From the NCBI GenBank assembly GCA_017645785.1, contig JAGCNW010000010.1, positions 124,001 to 188,000 of the forward strand: 64,000 nt of DNA, given 5' to 3'. Shown piece after piece: positions 1-8,181 of this stretch (the stretch's first letter is position 1; every line of letters begins with the position of its first letter). The notes below the pieces were generated by a model. It saw only the letters and a list, made by a program, of their open reading frames with translations. It did no database searches and was not told where the DNA came from. This DNA comes from Treponema sp. GTDB lineage: Bacteria > Spirochaetota > Spirochaetia > Treponematales > Treponemataceae. Both the position numbers and the translations under genes were made by a program.

Positions 1-2
1 GC

Positions 3-404
3 GACCATTACGGAAAGATCATCTTGTTCTTCAGGCGAAAGTTCATCAACGCCGGAGTAATCTTGTTCAACCTTGAGGAATGCAAAAAGACAGGCCTCTT
101 TGAAAAGTCCCGCAACCTCATAAAGACCAAATGGCTTTTGTTCGCCGACGAATCCGCGATAATCCTTAGCACGACCAAGCAAAAGGTCTTAAGCCAGCGC
201 TTTAACGACCAAAAGTTCCTCTACAAGGACACGGTAATCCGCCACTTTTCAAAGCGCCTTTTTTGGCTTCCTTACCCGCACGTGGACAACATAAAGCAGT
301 GGCGAATAACCAAAGTCCACAAGATTTTTGGCTACGAGAATTTTGACGATATCCTTTACGAATACGTGTATTTAAAGCGGAAGTTCGAGCTGGAAAACGC
401 CTAA
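3..404 (+). CDS. Glycosyltransferase family 8 protein, C-terminal part (5' end outside window)
   Basis: The reading frame is open from the first bases of the window, so the gene starts upstream and only about 133 C-terminal residues are visible. The segment FINAGVILFNLEECKK matches the GT8 signature (Y/F-x-NAGV-L-L-N-L) that lies near the UDP-sugar and acceptor site of LgtC-type galactosyl/glucosyltransferases. A conserved ADE triplet follows about 25 residues later. GT8 enzymes in bacteria usually build lipopolysaccharide or capsule sugars at the cytoplasmic membrane; the sugar used here cannot be told. The stop codon overlaps the convergent tsaC stop by three bases. The TTG at 24 is internal and not a real start. 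Fairly sure of the family, unsure of the substrate. Confidence 0.8.
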   Translation, partial: DHYGKIILFFRRKFINAGVILFNLEECKKTGLFEKSRNLIKTKWLLFADESAIILSTTKQKVLSQRFNDQKFLYKDTVIRHFSKRLFWLPYPHVDNIKQWRITKVHKIFGYENFDDILYEYVYLKRKFELENA

Positions 405-991
405 TCCAAGCGGACGGCGCCCTGGCGGATCACCTTGGGCTCCCCGTCCAAAATGCTGACAAGGGTGCTGGGGAGAGAGCCTTTTTTGTCGCCGTCAGCC
501 ACAAAAAAGGCTATTTTTGAGGCAAATTCGGCCTCTATGTCGGCTTCCCGCTCCAATACGGGCCGGCCGCTAATGTTCACGCTGGTGGAATAAATCGGAC
601 AGGCGCAAAGGCCAATCACTTTTCTAAGCCATTCGTCTCCGGGACAGCGAAAGGCCGTCGCGTCGCGGCCGGTCAAGCCCTTGTACCAAGCGTTGTTTTT
701 GACTATCACGGTAAGGGCTCCGGGCCAGATTTCAAATATTTTTCGCGGAATTTCTTGGTCAGTGTATTTGTAAATGTCCGAAGGATCGGAAATTAGCTCG
801 ATTAACGGCTTTGAGGCCGCGCTTCGCTTTATTTGGTCGATTTTTAGGTCAAGGCCTGATTTTTTGCCTTGCAAAATGGAGACGGCGCTAAAGCCGTAAA
901 CTGTGTCTGTGGGCAAAACCGCGATTTTTCCCTGCAAAAGGGCCTGGGCGGCTTTTTTGGCGCTGTCCGCCTCAGACTTGAGCGACGTCAT
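401..991 (-). CDS. tsaC: L-threonylcarbamoyladenylate synthase (TsaC/Sua5/YrdC family)
   Basis: 196 residues, the usual length for TsaC (Sua5 has an extra C-terminal domain, absent here). Visible family signatures are PTDTVYGFSA near residue 27, the KR...SKPL nucleotide-binding motif near 55-62, and STSVNISG near 136. Family knowledge: the enzyme makes threonylcarbamoyl-AMP from threonine, bicarbonate and ATP, the first step of t6A37 modification of ANN-decoding tRNAs, and then needs TsaD/B/E, which are not in this window. The gene lies downstream of and overlaps the FtsB-like gene by 20 bases on the same strand, so the two are probably cotranscribed and translationally coupled. It converges with the GT8 gene. 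Confidence 0.9.
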   Translation of the reverse strand: MTSLKSEADSAKKAAQALLQGKIAVLPTDTVYGFSAVSILQGKKSGLDLKIDQIKRSAASKPLIELISDPSDIYKYTDQEIPRKIFEIWPGALTVIVKNNAWYKGLTGRDATAFRCPGDEWLRKVIGLCACPIYSTSVNISGRPVLEREADIEAEFASKIAFFVADGDKKGSLPSTLVSILDGEPKVIRQGAVRLD

Positions 992-1472
992 AGACGGGAA
1001 TGCCCTCTATCGTTTCAAAGCTCTTTTTCTTGGAAAAGGCCTTGACTCCGTAGGAAACGTCGAACAAGAATATGGCCAAAGCCAGCAAAACGCCAACAGC
1101 CAATCCCGCTCCCTTGCAGAACCATTCGCTGGCATAGGCTACAGGGGCGCTTTTCAGGACAGTTCCAGTCTCGTACATAAGGCTTTTGGCGGCTCCAAGA
1201 CCCTTTATTTTCACAAGCTTTTCTCCGGGAAAAACGTAGTCCAACTTGCGGGCGTAGGCGGCGATGACGTCGGCGTCGTCCCTGATGGCCGTTTTTTCCA
1301 AATTCAACTCGTCGTTAATGTTTTGAATCTCTTGAGTTCTAGCGCTTATAACTTTTTTTTGCTCTTCGAGCTGCTTTTGGGCCCAAACGCTGTTCTGTCC
1401 CCAAAAAAACGAAAGAAGGGCGTACGCAAGCGTTCCGGCAAGCAGGGCCGGCAAATACTTTCCAGTTTTCAT
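972..1472 (-). CDS. FtsB/DivIC-like membrane protein (septum formation initiator family)
   Basis: 166 residues. A transmembrane helix lies at about residues 7-25, followed by a Glu/Gln-rich coiled coil (about 30-62) and then ARKLDYVFPGEKLVKI, the short conserved block that ends the FtsB/DivIC domain. Unlike classical FtsB (about 100 residues) it carries a second hydrophobic helix near 118-140 and a short tail, so both ends are probably on the cytoplasmic side. Known role of the family: with FtsL/FtsQ it joins the divisome and controls septal peptidoglycan synthesis. A divisome role here is inferred from the domain only. The ATG at 1472 is the only start preceding the first helix. The stop region overlaps tsaC. 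Confidence 0.7.
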   Translation of the reverse strand: MKTGKYLPALLAGTLAYALLSFFWGQNSVWAQKQLEEQKKVISARTQEIQNINDELNLEKTAIRDDADVIAAYARKLDYVFPGEKLVKIKGLGAAKSLMYETGTVLKSAPVAYASEWFCKGAGLAVGVLLALAIFLFDVSYGVKAFSKKKSFETIEGIPVYDVAQV

Positions 1473-1638
1473 TATGCCTTTATTATCGGAAAAAAAAACT
1501 ATTTTCTTATTGGAATTTTTTGAAATATGCGCTATAATTTATAAGAATTTAGGCATGCGGCCAAAGAAAGGAGCCAGCTTGGCAAAACGCGCTTTTATAT
1601 AAGAAAAATGCGCGCATTTTAAAAAAAACGGCCGATAA

Positions 1639-1644
1639 TATAAT
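1639..1644 (+). promoter_or_regulatory. -10 box upstream of the acidic repeat protein operon
   Basis: A perfect TATAAT lies 28 bases before the ATG at 1672, with GGGGA just before the start as ribosome-binding site. No convincing -35 is visible at 17-18 bases, so the call rests on the -10 and on its place at the head of the rightward operon. Confidence 0.45.
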
Positions 1645-1671
1645 GAAAAGTTTTTTATAGGGGAACCAAAC

Positions 1672-4296
1672 ATGATCGACTCAAAAGATTTGGACAAATA
1701 CGGAGTGTGGGTAAAAAACTCGCCAAAAGACATAAAGGGAGAAGACTTCGAAATGCCTGAAAACGCAATCGACGACATCGACTTGCCGTCAGACGACGAC
1801 ATGTTCAACGACATTGAATTTCCGATGACAGCGGAAGACTTGCCGAAAGAAAACAAAGAAGACGACCAAACAGAGATTTCTGATTTGGACATCGACATTG
1901 ACATTCCCGAAGCGACGACCGAAGAAAATATCGAAGACGACAACCAGGACACAACGCTCAGCGCTGACGAGCTTACAAACATCACAGGCAGCATGGAAGG
2001 CGGCGCCGACGAAAACGAAGACACTACCCTCAGCCCCGACGAGCTTATGAACATAACAAGCGACATGGAAGGCGGCGCCGACGAAAACGAAGACACTACC
2101 CTCAGCACCGACGAACTTATGAACATAACAGAAAACCAAGACATACCGACAGAGGAAGCTTCCGCCGACGCAGGAATGGAAGACTTTAACCTTGACGACT
2201 TGGACATCACAAACGACGCGGCTCCGGCGTCCGCCGACGAACCTGCGGCCGAAAGCGTTTCAGAACCCGCCACTGAAGAAATCAGCATAGACGACATCCC
2301 TGACGGCGAAGTTGACTTGGACGACTTTATGAGCGACTCGTCAAGCTCCGCTCCAAGCGCGGACTCCACACCCGACGGAGACGTTGACCTCAGCGCCTTT
2401 ATGGACGGCGACGACGGCGAAGTTGACTTGGGCGCCTTTATGGACGACGCTCCTTCAAGTAAAAAGGAAGCCAAGCCCGAAGAAATTCAAGACGAAAAAT
2501 CTCTTGACATAGACGTAAGCTTTGACGATTCCGCCTCGGAATTCGCGACAGAAGACAACACTCAGGAAGAGCCTGCCGCTCCCGCCGAAACAGAAAAGGC
2601 TCCGGCCGGCGGCGAAGACATGTTCGCGGAATTTGGCGACGGCGCCGAAATCAAAAAGGCTTCTGCGTCCGCTGTGTCAGACGGCAACACGGAAGAAATC
2701 GACTTGAGCGACTTTGGCTTTGACGACGACGACTCCAACATCGGAATGACCAACGGTCCGGACAGCGGCGCCCAGCCGCAGGCCGAAGTCGTTGACTACG
2801 ACATGAAAGTCAGCGCCGACGACGATTCAAAGACTCCCAGCGTCCAGGACGTTCTCTCAGGAAACGTTGACAGCTCTGAAGACAACGACACCGAAGACTT
2901 TGCCGCTGAAAGCGCCGCCGCTCCCGCAGCCAGCCCCGAGATCAGCCAGAAGGGACAAGAAATCCTTTCTCAAATCATGACAGAGCTTACAAGCCTCAAA
3001 GACGAAATCAAAAACCTCAAGACAGACTTCGCGGACCTTAAGGACCGCCCTTCCCCTGCGGCCGGAACTGCCTCTATTCCCGCCGCGGACAACAATAGCG
3101 CAAAAGAGGAAGACACGGGCTTCTTTGGAGCCGACGACGGCGACGACACAATCGCGTTGAGCGGAAACGAACTTACAAACATTTTGAGCAGCGCCGAATT
3201 CTCAACCGAAGACCCCACGGAGCAAACTTTCGTCGTTGACAACGACAACATGGAAGAGCCGACAATCGACACTACAGAAATCACTCCCGAAGACTTGGCC
3301 GGAACAACCGACGAGTTCGGAGAGGAAAATGTTTTGCCGGAAGAAATCAGCGTTCCCAAAGTTGACGACGACATCACAGTTGAGTCTTCCAACAGCGACT
3401 TGATGGACTCTGTAGTAAACACAGACGAAATGCAGCCGGACATGCCGCAAGAGACGCTCAACTCGGAAGCGATTGACGAAATCATGCAAGAGGACGTTTC
3501 AATCGCCGACTCCCTTGACGACGAAAAGATCAACTACATAAATCAAGACCTCTCAATGACCGACGACTCTGTAGTAAGCGTTGACGACATTGTAAAAGAG
3601 AACGTCTCGTTGCAAGACGACTCAGACGACGTTACTATTGGAGTCGGCGACGACATCAACGCGGCCTTTGAAGAGGCTGACGCAACGGAATCAGAAATCG
3701 CAGACACAGCTTTGGCCGAAAAAGACGCCTATGAAACTTCAGTTTCTGAAATCATGAAGGAAAACGTTTCGTTGCAGGAAGACTCTGACAACGTTGCGGT
3801 TGGAATCGGCGACGACATCAACGCGGCCTTTGAAGAAGCCGACGCAACGGAATCGGACATCACTGATTCCGCCTTGGCCGAAAAAGACGCTTACGAAAAT
3901 TCCAAATCAATGGAAGAAGAGTTCTCTCTTGACATCGGAAAAGAAGACGAAGAGCCGGTTCCGGAAACATTGGACGAAAGCCTCTTGCGCGACTCCAACG
4001 ACTCCGAGCCTGCGATTGACGACACGATAATTGACGAATCAATCTTTGACGACGTCCCCGAGACTTCGGTTGACGTTCCTGCCCAAGAAGCGGGCGCTGC
4101 GGCGACAGTCGCCGCTGCGGGCGCGGCTTCTGAAAAGACCGCGATTTCAAAGGACTTGAAGTCCGAGATTGTTTCCGTCCTTTCATACATGGACCAGTTG
4201 CTCGAAAACCTTCCCGAAGAAAAGATTACGGAGTTTGCAAAGTCAGAGCACTTTGTAACTTACAAAAAACTCTTTGACGAGCTTGGTCTTTCGTAA
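1672..4296 (+). CDS. Large, very acidic repeat protein of unknown function
   Basis: 874 residues, extremely rich in Asp and Glu with almost no aromatic residues outside the two ends; most of it is probably disordered. There is no signal peptide or membrane segment, so it is predicted cytoplasmic. Three near-identical TLSxDELxNIT motifs lie at about residues 93-155 and one more (ALSGNELTNIL) near 500. A short coiled coil lies at about 423-460, a 53-residue tandem repeat (KENVSLQ...EKDAYE) at about 637-743, and a better-ordered helical C-terminus at 827-874. It heads an operon with two Maf glycosylation proteins, which hints at a scaffold or regulator of that machinery, but this is inference. 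I do not recognise a named family. The codon pattern is strongly GAC/GAA-biased, so antisense frames look like Ser-rich proteins and are artefacts. Confidence 0.85.
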   Translation: MIDSKDLDKYGVWVKNSPKDIKGEDFEMPENAIDDIDLPSDDDMFNDIEFPMTAEDLPKENKEDDQTEISDLDIDIDIPEATTEENIEDDNQDTTLSADELTNITGSMEGGADENEDTTLSPDELMNITSDMEGGADENEDTTLSTDELMNITENQDIPTEEASADAGMEDFNLDDLDITNDAAPASADEPAAESVSEPATEEISIDDIPDGEVDLDDFMSDSSSSAPSADSTPDGDVDLSAFMDGDDGEVDLGAFMDDAPSSKKEAKPEEIQDEKSLDIDVSFDDSASEFATEDNTQEEPAAPAETEKAPAGGEDMFAEFGDGAEIKKASASAVSDGNTEEIDLSDFGFDDDDSNIGMTNGPDSGAQPQAEVVDYDMKVSADDDSKTPSVQDVLSGNVDSSEDNDTEDFAAESAAAPAASPEISQKGQEILSQIMTELTSLKDEIKNLKTDFADLKDRPSPAAGTASIPAADNNSAKEEDTGFFGADDGDDTIALSGNELTNILSSAEFSTEDPTEQTFVVDNDNMEEPTIDTTEITPEDLAGTTDEFGEENVLPEEISVPKVDDDITVESSNSDLMDSVVNTDEMQPDMPQETLNSEAIDEIMQEDVSIADSLDDEKINYINQDLSMTDDSVVSVDDIVKENVSLQDDSDDVTIGVGDDINAAFEEADATESEIADTALAEKDAYETSVSEIMKENVSLQEDSDNVAVGIGDDINAAFEEADATESDITDSALAEKDAYENSKSMEEEFSLDIGKEDEEPVPETLDESLLRDSNDSEPAIDDTIIDESIFDDVPETSVDVPAQEAGAAATVAAAGAASEKTAISKDLKSEIVSVLSYMDQLLENLPEEKITEFAKSEHFVTYKKLFDELGLS
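1992..2132 (+). repeat. Two tandem 75-bp in-frame repeats (TLSxDELMNIT units)
   Basis: The stretch starting with catggaaggcggcgccgacg at 1993 recurs from 2067 with only a few substitutions across about 66-75 bases. The period is a multiple of three, so copy-number change would alter protein length without a frameshift. A more diverged copy of the motif precedes it at about 1950. Confidence 0.8.
3583..3903 (+). repeat. Two tandem repeats of about 160 bp (53 residues) in the acidic protein
   Basis: Both copies encode KENVSLQ..DSD.V..G.GDDINAAFEEADATES...ALAEKDAYE. They lie back to back (about 3583-3741 and 3745-3900), differ mainly by conservative changes, and a long core (GDDINAAFEEADATES) is identical in protein. 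Confidence 0.8.
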
Positions 4297-4298
4297 AA

Positions 4299-5162
4299 AT
4301 GGGATTGCTTAGCGTCGCAAGCGGAAGAAAGGCCGGCCTTATGGCCAAGGCCGAAAACGCTTCAGTTTTAACTTTTCAACAATGGGCAAAGCAAAACGGC
4401 TTTGAGCGCTGCGGCGTCTTTCGTTCCAAGAACGGCTTGATGCTGCTCGAATGCGCCAACGGCATGGACGCTCAAAGCGTTTTCAGCTCAATCTCAACCC
4501 AAGACTTTTGGAACGGCTCCGTTCACTCCGACACATGGATCACCCTTGACCGCGAAAGCCCAAACTTTTCGGCCTTCACGCAATTCCTTGGCCAAGAAGC
4601 CAGAGCCAACGTCAAGGCTTTTAGAATTCTAAAAATCATGGACGGCCAGGACTTGATTGTGTTCTTCCAATACACTTACGAGCCGGCCGGATTGTTGAAA
4701 ATAAAAGATTCTTTTAAGCAGGAGCTCTTGGAAGTTCTAAGATGCCACAGGCAAAGCCTTTTGTCCGAACCGACCCATGAATTGGTCAAGACGCTTTCAG
4801 ACAGGGGAAGCGTCCGCCTTTTCTTGATTTCCACAAAGCGCGCTTTGGAAGAGACTACAGAAAAGATTGAGGTTTGCGAAACCACCCTTCTTAAGATTTT
4901 GGTCAACACAATATTCGAGGAACTCTTTTACAAGACCAAAAAACTTTTCTCAGCGCCCGCCATGCTTTATTCAATCGACCCGGACGAAATAAAAGTCGCC
5001 GCCATCGTCAATTCCGAAATCGAAGACGAAATCCTTAAGGAACAGCTTTCGATGGAATATGAAAACCTAATCGGAAGCGAAGCGGCTAAAAAAATCATAA
5101 TCCTTACCGCGGGCTACTCCAAAGACAACGAAGAAATTCTTGACTATCTCTTGAGAGGCTGA
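4299..5162 (+). CDS. Conserved hypothetical protein in a Maf glycosylation operon
   Basis: 287 residues, soluble, no signal peptide, mixed alpha/beta composition. I do not recognise a named family. The ATG at 4299 begins two bases after the stop of the acidic repeat protein, and the next gene starts two bases after its own stop, so it sits in the middle of a tightly packed operon ahead of two Maf proteins. This argues for a function linked to them, for example an accessory of flagellin glycosylation, but nothing in the sequence shows an active site. The C-terminal third contains a hydrophobic strand (KKIIILTAGYS) followed by a short acidic helix. The role is unknown. Confidence 0.75.
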   Translation: MGLLSVASGRKAGLMAKAENASVLTFQQWAKQNGFERCGVFRSKNGLMLLECANGMDAQSVFSSISTQDFWNGSVHSDTWITLDRESPNFSAFTQFLGQEARANVKAFRILKIMDGQDLIVFFQYTYEPAGLLKIKDSFKQELLEVLRCHRQSLLSEPTHELVKTLSDRGSVRLFLISTKRALEETTEKIEVCETTLLKILVNTIFEELFYKTKKLFSAPAMLYSIDPDEIKVAAIVNSEIEDEILKEQLSMEYENLIGSEAAKKIIILTAGYSKDNEEILDYLLRG

Positions 5163-5164
5163 TC

Positions 5165-6655
5165 TTGGCCCTTGAGTTCTTTACGGCAAAAAACTCATCC
5201 AAAAGCGCAAGAGCCAACGGAGTCGCGCTCCATTCCGCCTACAATCCTCAAGTCGAGGGGGAACGTTTCGCGCAAAGCCTGCAAGCGGACTTCAATCCAA
5301 AATTCGTCGTCATACTGGAAGGCGCCTTAAGCTATTGCGCGCCCTTCGTAAAAAAAAGATTTCCAAACGCAAAAGTCGGAACGATAAGGTTTGTCCAAGA
5401 CTTTTCCCAAACCGACAAGGAATGGGACTTTGCGATTCCATTAAGCGACGAAGGCCTCTTTGATTTTTTTGGCGAGGAAGCCTTGTTCCAGACAGTCTTC
5501 TTTGACTGGAAGCCGTCCGCCGCCGCTTGGCCCCAACAAAGCGCGAAGGCTTGGTCGCAAATAAAGGAAGCGACGCTAAAGGCAAAAACCGTTTTGGCCA
5601 CAAGAGAACATTTTGGAAAGCGCTGGCTCAAAAACAAGATTTCTTTTTTTTACAAAATGCAAAAGGCGGCGGAGATAAAAGAAATAACAAAGCCTATTCT
5701 TGTTTGCGCCTCAGGCCCAAGCCTCCAAGACGCCTTGGACTCCATCAAAAAAGTTCGCGACAAGGTTTTTGTCTGCGCCCTTTCTTCAGCGACAAGCGTC
5801 TTGGCATTCAACAAGATCGAGCCGGACCTAATTCTTTCTTGCGACGGCGGCTGGTGGGCCAAAAAGCACCTCGACCCGTTAAGGACAATTTTCAAGGACG
5901 TCCCCTTGGCCTTGGAGCCAGAAAGCGCCTGCCCTTCCGTCTTGCTGCAAAAAAAACAGATTCTCCCCCTTTGCTACGACGACGATCTTTTTAGCCAAAA
6001 AGCTTTTGAGGCGCTTGGCGTAAAAAGTCTTAAAGCCAGGCGGAACGGAACGGTAAGCGGAAGCGCCTTGGAACTATTCCTTTCTTTGACAAAAAAAGAA
6101 ATATTCTTTGCCGGCTTGGACTTGGCGCCTTCCAAAAAAAACAGCCACGCGCTTCCAAACGTTTTGGAAACGGAACGGGACGCAAAAGATTTTAGGCTTG
6201 GAACAAGGGCATCAAGGCAAGCGGCCGCTTCGCTTTATTCAGAAAGCCTAAAGATTTACCAAGACTGGTTTGCGGCCTTTGACTTAAAGGGCCGCGGCGT
6301 CTTTAGAATAAAGGGCTCGGAAGATTTTTCAAACGCGCTCGGCCAAATAAAAGACATAGACCAAAGAGACTTTGAAAGCCGCTGCCTAAAAGAAAGCGGC
6401 CGCACAGACGGACAAAAAACATTCTTTGAAGCGCAAGACGCCGCAAAAGGAATGGACAAAACAAAAAAGCAAGAGGCCATAAAAAATATTTTTCTCGAAT
6501 GGGCCAAAAGCGAAAGTTTTTGCGAGGAACTTTTTCCCGCGGACACAATAATGTTGAGGCGGGCCGCCCTTGACCAAGACAAGCTTGACCGAAAGAAAAT
6601 CATCGAGCGCAAAAAATCCGAACTAATCGAAAAAGTTTTTGGAGGCCAAAAATGA
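5165..6655 (+). CDS. Maf-type flagellin glycosylation protein (DUF115), copy 1
   Basis: 496 residues. The DUF115/MAF core begins at about residue 178 with PILVCASGPSLQDAL, followed by a VFVCALSSATSVLAF strand and the PDLILSCDGG element typical of the sialyltransferase-like fold. Family knowledge: motility accessory factors transfer nonulosonic acids (pseudaminic or legionaminic type) onto Ser/Thr of flagellin before export; treponemal FlaB flagellins are known to be glycosylated. The start is a TTG at 5165 preceded at good distance by GAGAGG; no ATG is available upstream before an in-frame stop. The gene ends in an ATGA overlap with the second copy, so the pair is translationally coupled. The donor sugar and target are inferred. 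Confidence 0.85.
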   Translation: MALEFFTAKNSSKSARANGVALHSAYNPQVEGERFAQSLQADFNPKFVVILEGALSYCAPFVKKRFPNAKVGTIRFVQDFSQTDKEWDFAIPLSDEGLFDFFGEEALFQTVFFDWKPSAAAWPQQSAKAWSQIKEATLKAKTVLATREHFGKRWLKNKISFFYKMQKAAEIKEITKPILVCASGPSLQDALDSIKKVRDKVFVCALSSATSVLAFNKIEPDLILSCDGGWWAKKHLDPLRTIFKDVPLALEPESACPSVLLQKKQILPLCYDDDLFSQKAFEALGVKSLKARRNGTVSGSALELFLSLTKKEIFFAGLDLAPSKKNSHALPNVLETERDAKDFRLGTRASRQAAASLYSESLKIYQDWFAAFDLKGRGVFRIKGSEDFSNALGQIKDIDQRDFESRCLKESGRTDGQKTFFEAQDAAKGMDKTKKQEAIKNIFLEWAKSESFCEELFPADTIMLRRAALDQDKLDRKKIIERKKSELIEKVFGGQK

Positions 6656-8181
6656 GCGCGCTCTACAAAGAAACGATTGAATCCAAAAACGGCCTCACAG
6701 TTCCAATCTACGCTTCAGGTCGGGCGGCCCACTCCAAATACGATCCGGAGCGGGAAGCCCAAGCCTTTGGACAGGAAACAAGCGAATCGTCTTTTGCGGT
6801 GATAATAGGAGCGGCTGGCGGCTACCACATAAAGTCTTTGCTGGACAAAAATCCATCTTGCGCTCTTGTCATAATAGAAAAGACGCAAGAAGACTTGGAC
6901 TTTCTTTTAAAAAACGTTCCCTGCATTGCGGAGCTTTCAAAAAAAACAAGCATAACCTTTTGCGCCGCGGAGAACGACGGCCAAATCGGAAGGACTCTCG
7001 CGCAAAAATATTTTCCGGCCCATTACGGCGCCATAAGCATTCTTTCTTTGCGTTCGTGGGTCCAGGAAGCGCCAGAGGACTTTGAAAAAATTTTGTCGCG
7101 CGCAAAAGGCGCCTTAAATCAAATCAGCGCGGACTACTCCACCCAGGCGCACTTTGGCCGCCTTTGGACAAAAAACATTTTTTGCAATTTAAAGACCTTA
7201 AAGAAAATCCAAAAAGGCGGCCAAGGCGGAGTCGAACTTTGCGAGGCCGACCTAAAGAAAACGGCGGCGATAATCGCGGCGGGCCCCAGCCTTGACCAAA
7301 GCGTAAATGAGATTGTGAAAAACCGCGACAAATATTTTGTGATCGCCACCGACACCGCGCTAAAAGCTTTTGGCCGCAGAAAAATCAAAGTTGACGCCGC
7401 CGTCTCGATTGACGCGCAGTATTTGAGCGCGGAGCACTTTAACGCCGCCTCTTGCGAAGACGCGATCATTGTCTTGGACTTGGCGGCGAATCCTTCCATC
7501 GCAAATTACGCGCTATCAAAAAAAGCCAAAATCGTTTTTACCGGCTCCGGCCATCCACTGATTTCTTTTGCTTCATGTTTTTGCAAAAGTCCATTCATCA
7601 ACCTTTCTTCCGGCGGAGGAACGGTCGCAATTTGCGCGGCGGACTTTGCAAAAAAATGCGGCTTTGAAAAAATAAAAATCTTCGGAGCGGACTTTGGCTA
7701 CTCGCAGGGAAAGCCCTACACTAAAGGCACTTACCTCGACGACTTGTACCAAGCGGGCCAAAACAAAAGCCGCAACGCCGAGACCGCCTTTGTCCGCCTG
7801 ATGTTCAGGACCGAGCTGAACAAAAACGCTCGGGGATTTTCGCAAAGCCCTACGCTTTTGCGCTACCAAGAAACTATGGAAGCCTTTTTGGACAAGTGGG
7901 AATGGAAGGACAAGATCTATCATTGGGCCAATCCCGCCGCCGCGCAAAACGCCGCCTTTAAAGCCAACGAATTTGACTTTTCCGCCTTTAAGGCGGCCCT
8001 TAAATCGCTTGCTGAAAAGCTTGAAAAAACGGACGATTTTATCCCCGAAGAAAGCCTAATACTCCCCGAAATGGCCTATTGGCGGGCCCAAGCTGACAAA
8101 AAAGGCTCAAAAAAAATTTCAATAAAAGAGATAAAAAAACTTGCGCTCAAAAGCATTCTATTGTATAATAAATTGATATGA
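6652..8181 (+). CDS. Maf-type flagellin glycosylation protein (DUF115), copy 2
   Basis: 509 residues and a diverged paralogue of the gene just upstream. The N-terminus has the LHS/NP-like segment (AHSKYDPEREAQAFGQE), and the catalytic core begins near residue 205 with AAIIAAGPSLDQSVNEI, then FVIATDTALKAF and KVDAAVSIDAQY. A second conserved block with GADFGYSQGKPYTKGTY lies near 345-360. The acceptor specificity probably differs from copy 1 because the two proteins are quite different outside the core. It starts with ATG inside the ATGA overlap and ends in another ATGA overlap with the next gene, so all three are coupled. Proposed role: transfer of a nonulosonic acid onto flagellin or another surface protein. 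Confidence 0.85.
   Translation: MSALYKETIESKNGLTVPIYASGRAAHSKYDPEREAQAFGQETSESSFAVIIGAAGGYHIKSLLDKNPSCALVIIEKTQEDLDFLLKNVPCIAELSKKTSITFCAAENDGQIGRTLAQKYFPAHYGAISILSLRSWVQEAPEDFEKILSRAKGALNQISADYSTQAHFGRLWTKNIFCNLKTLKKIQKGGQGGVELCEADLKKTAAIIAAGPSLDQSVNEIVKNRDKYFVIATDTALKAFGRRKIKVDAAVSIDAQYLSAEHFNAASCEDAIIVLDLAANPSIANYALSKKAKIVFTGSGHPLISFASCFCKSPFINLSSGGGTVAICAADFAKKCGFEKIKIFGADFGYSQGKPYTKGTYLDDLYQAGQNKSRNAETAFVRLMFRTELNKNARGFSQSPTLLRYQETMEAFLDKWEWKDKIYHWANPAAAQNAAFKANEFDFSAFKAALKSLAEKLEKTDDFIPEESLILPEMAYWRAQADKKGSKKISIKEIKKLALKSILLYNKLI

Noticed and set aside
1539..2474. 311-residue minus-strand ORF, Ser/Met-rich
   Set aside because: Exact antisense of the Asp/Glu repeat protein; the GAC/GAA codon bias on the other strand produces an open Ser-rich frame. 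No start context or homology.
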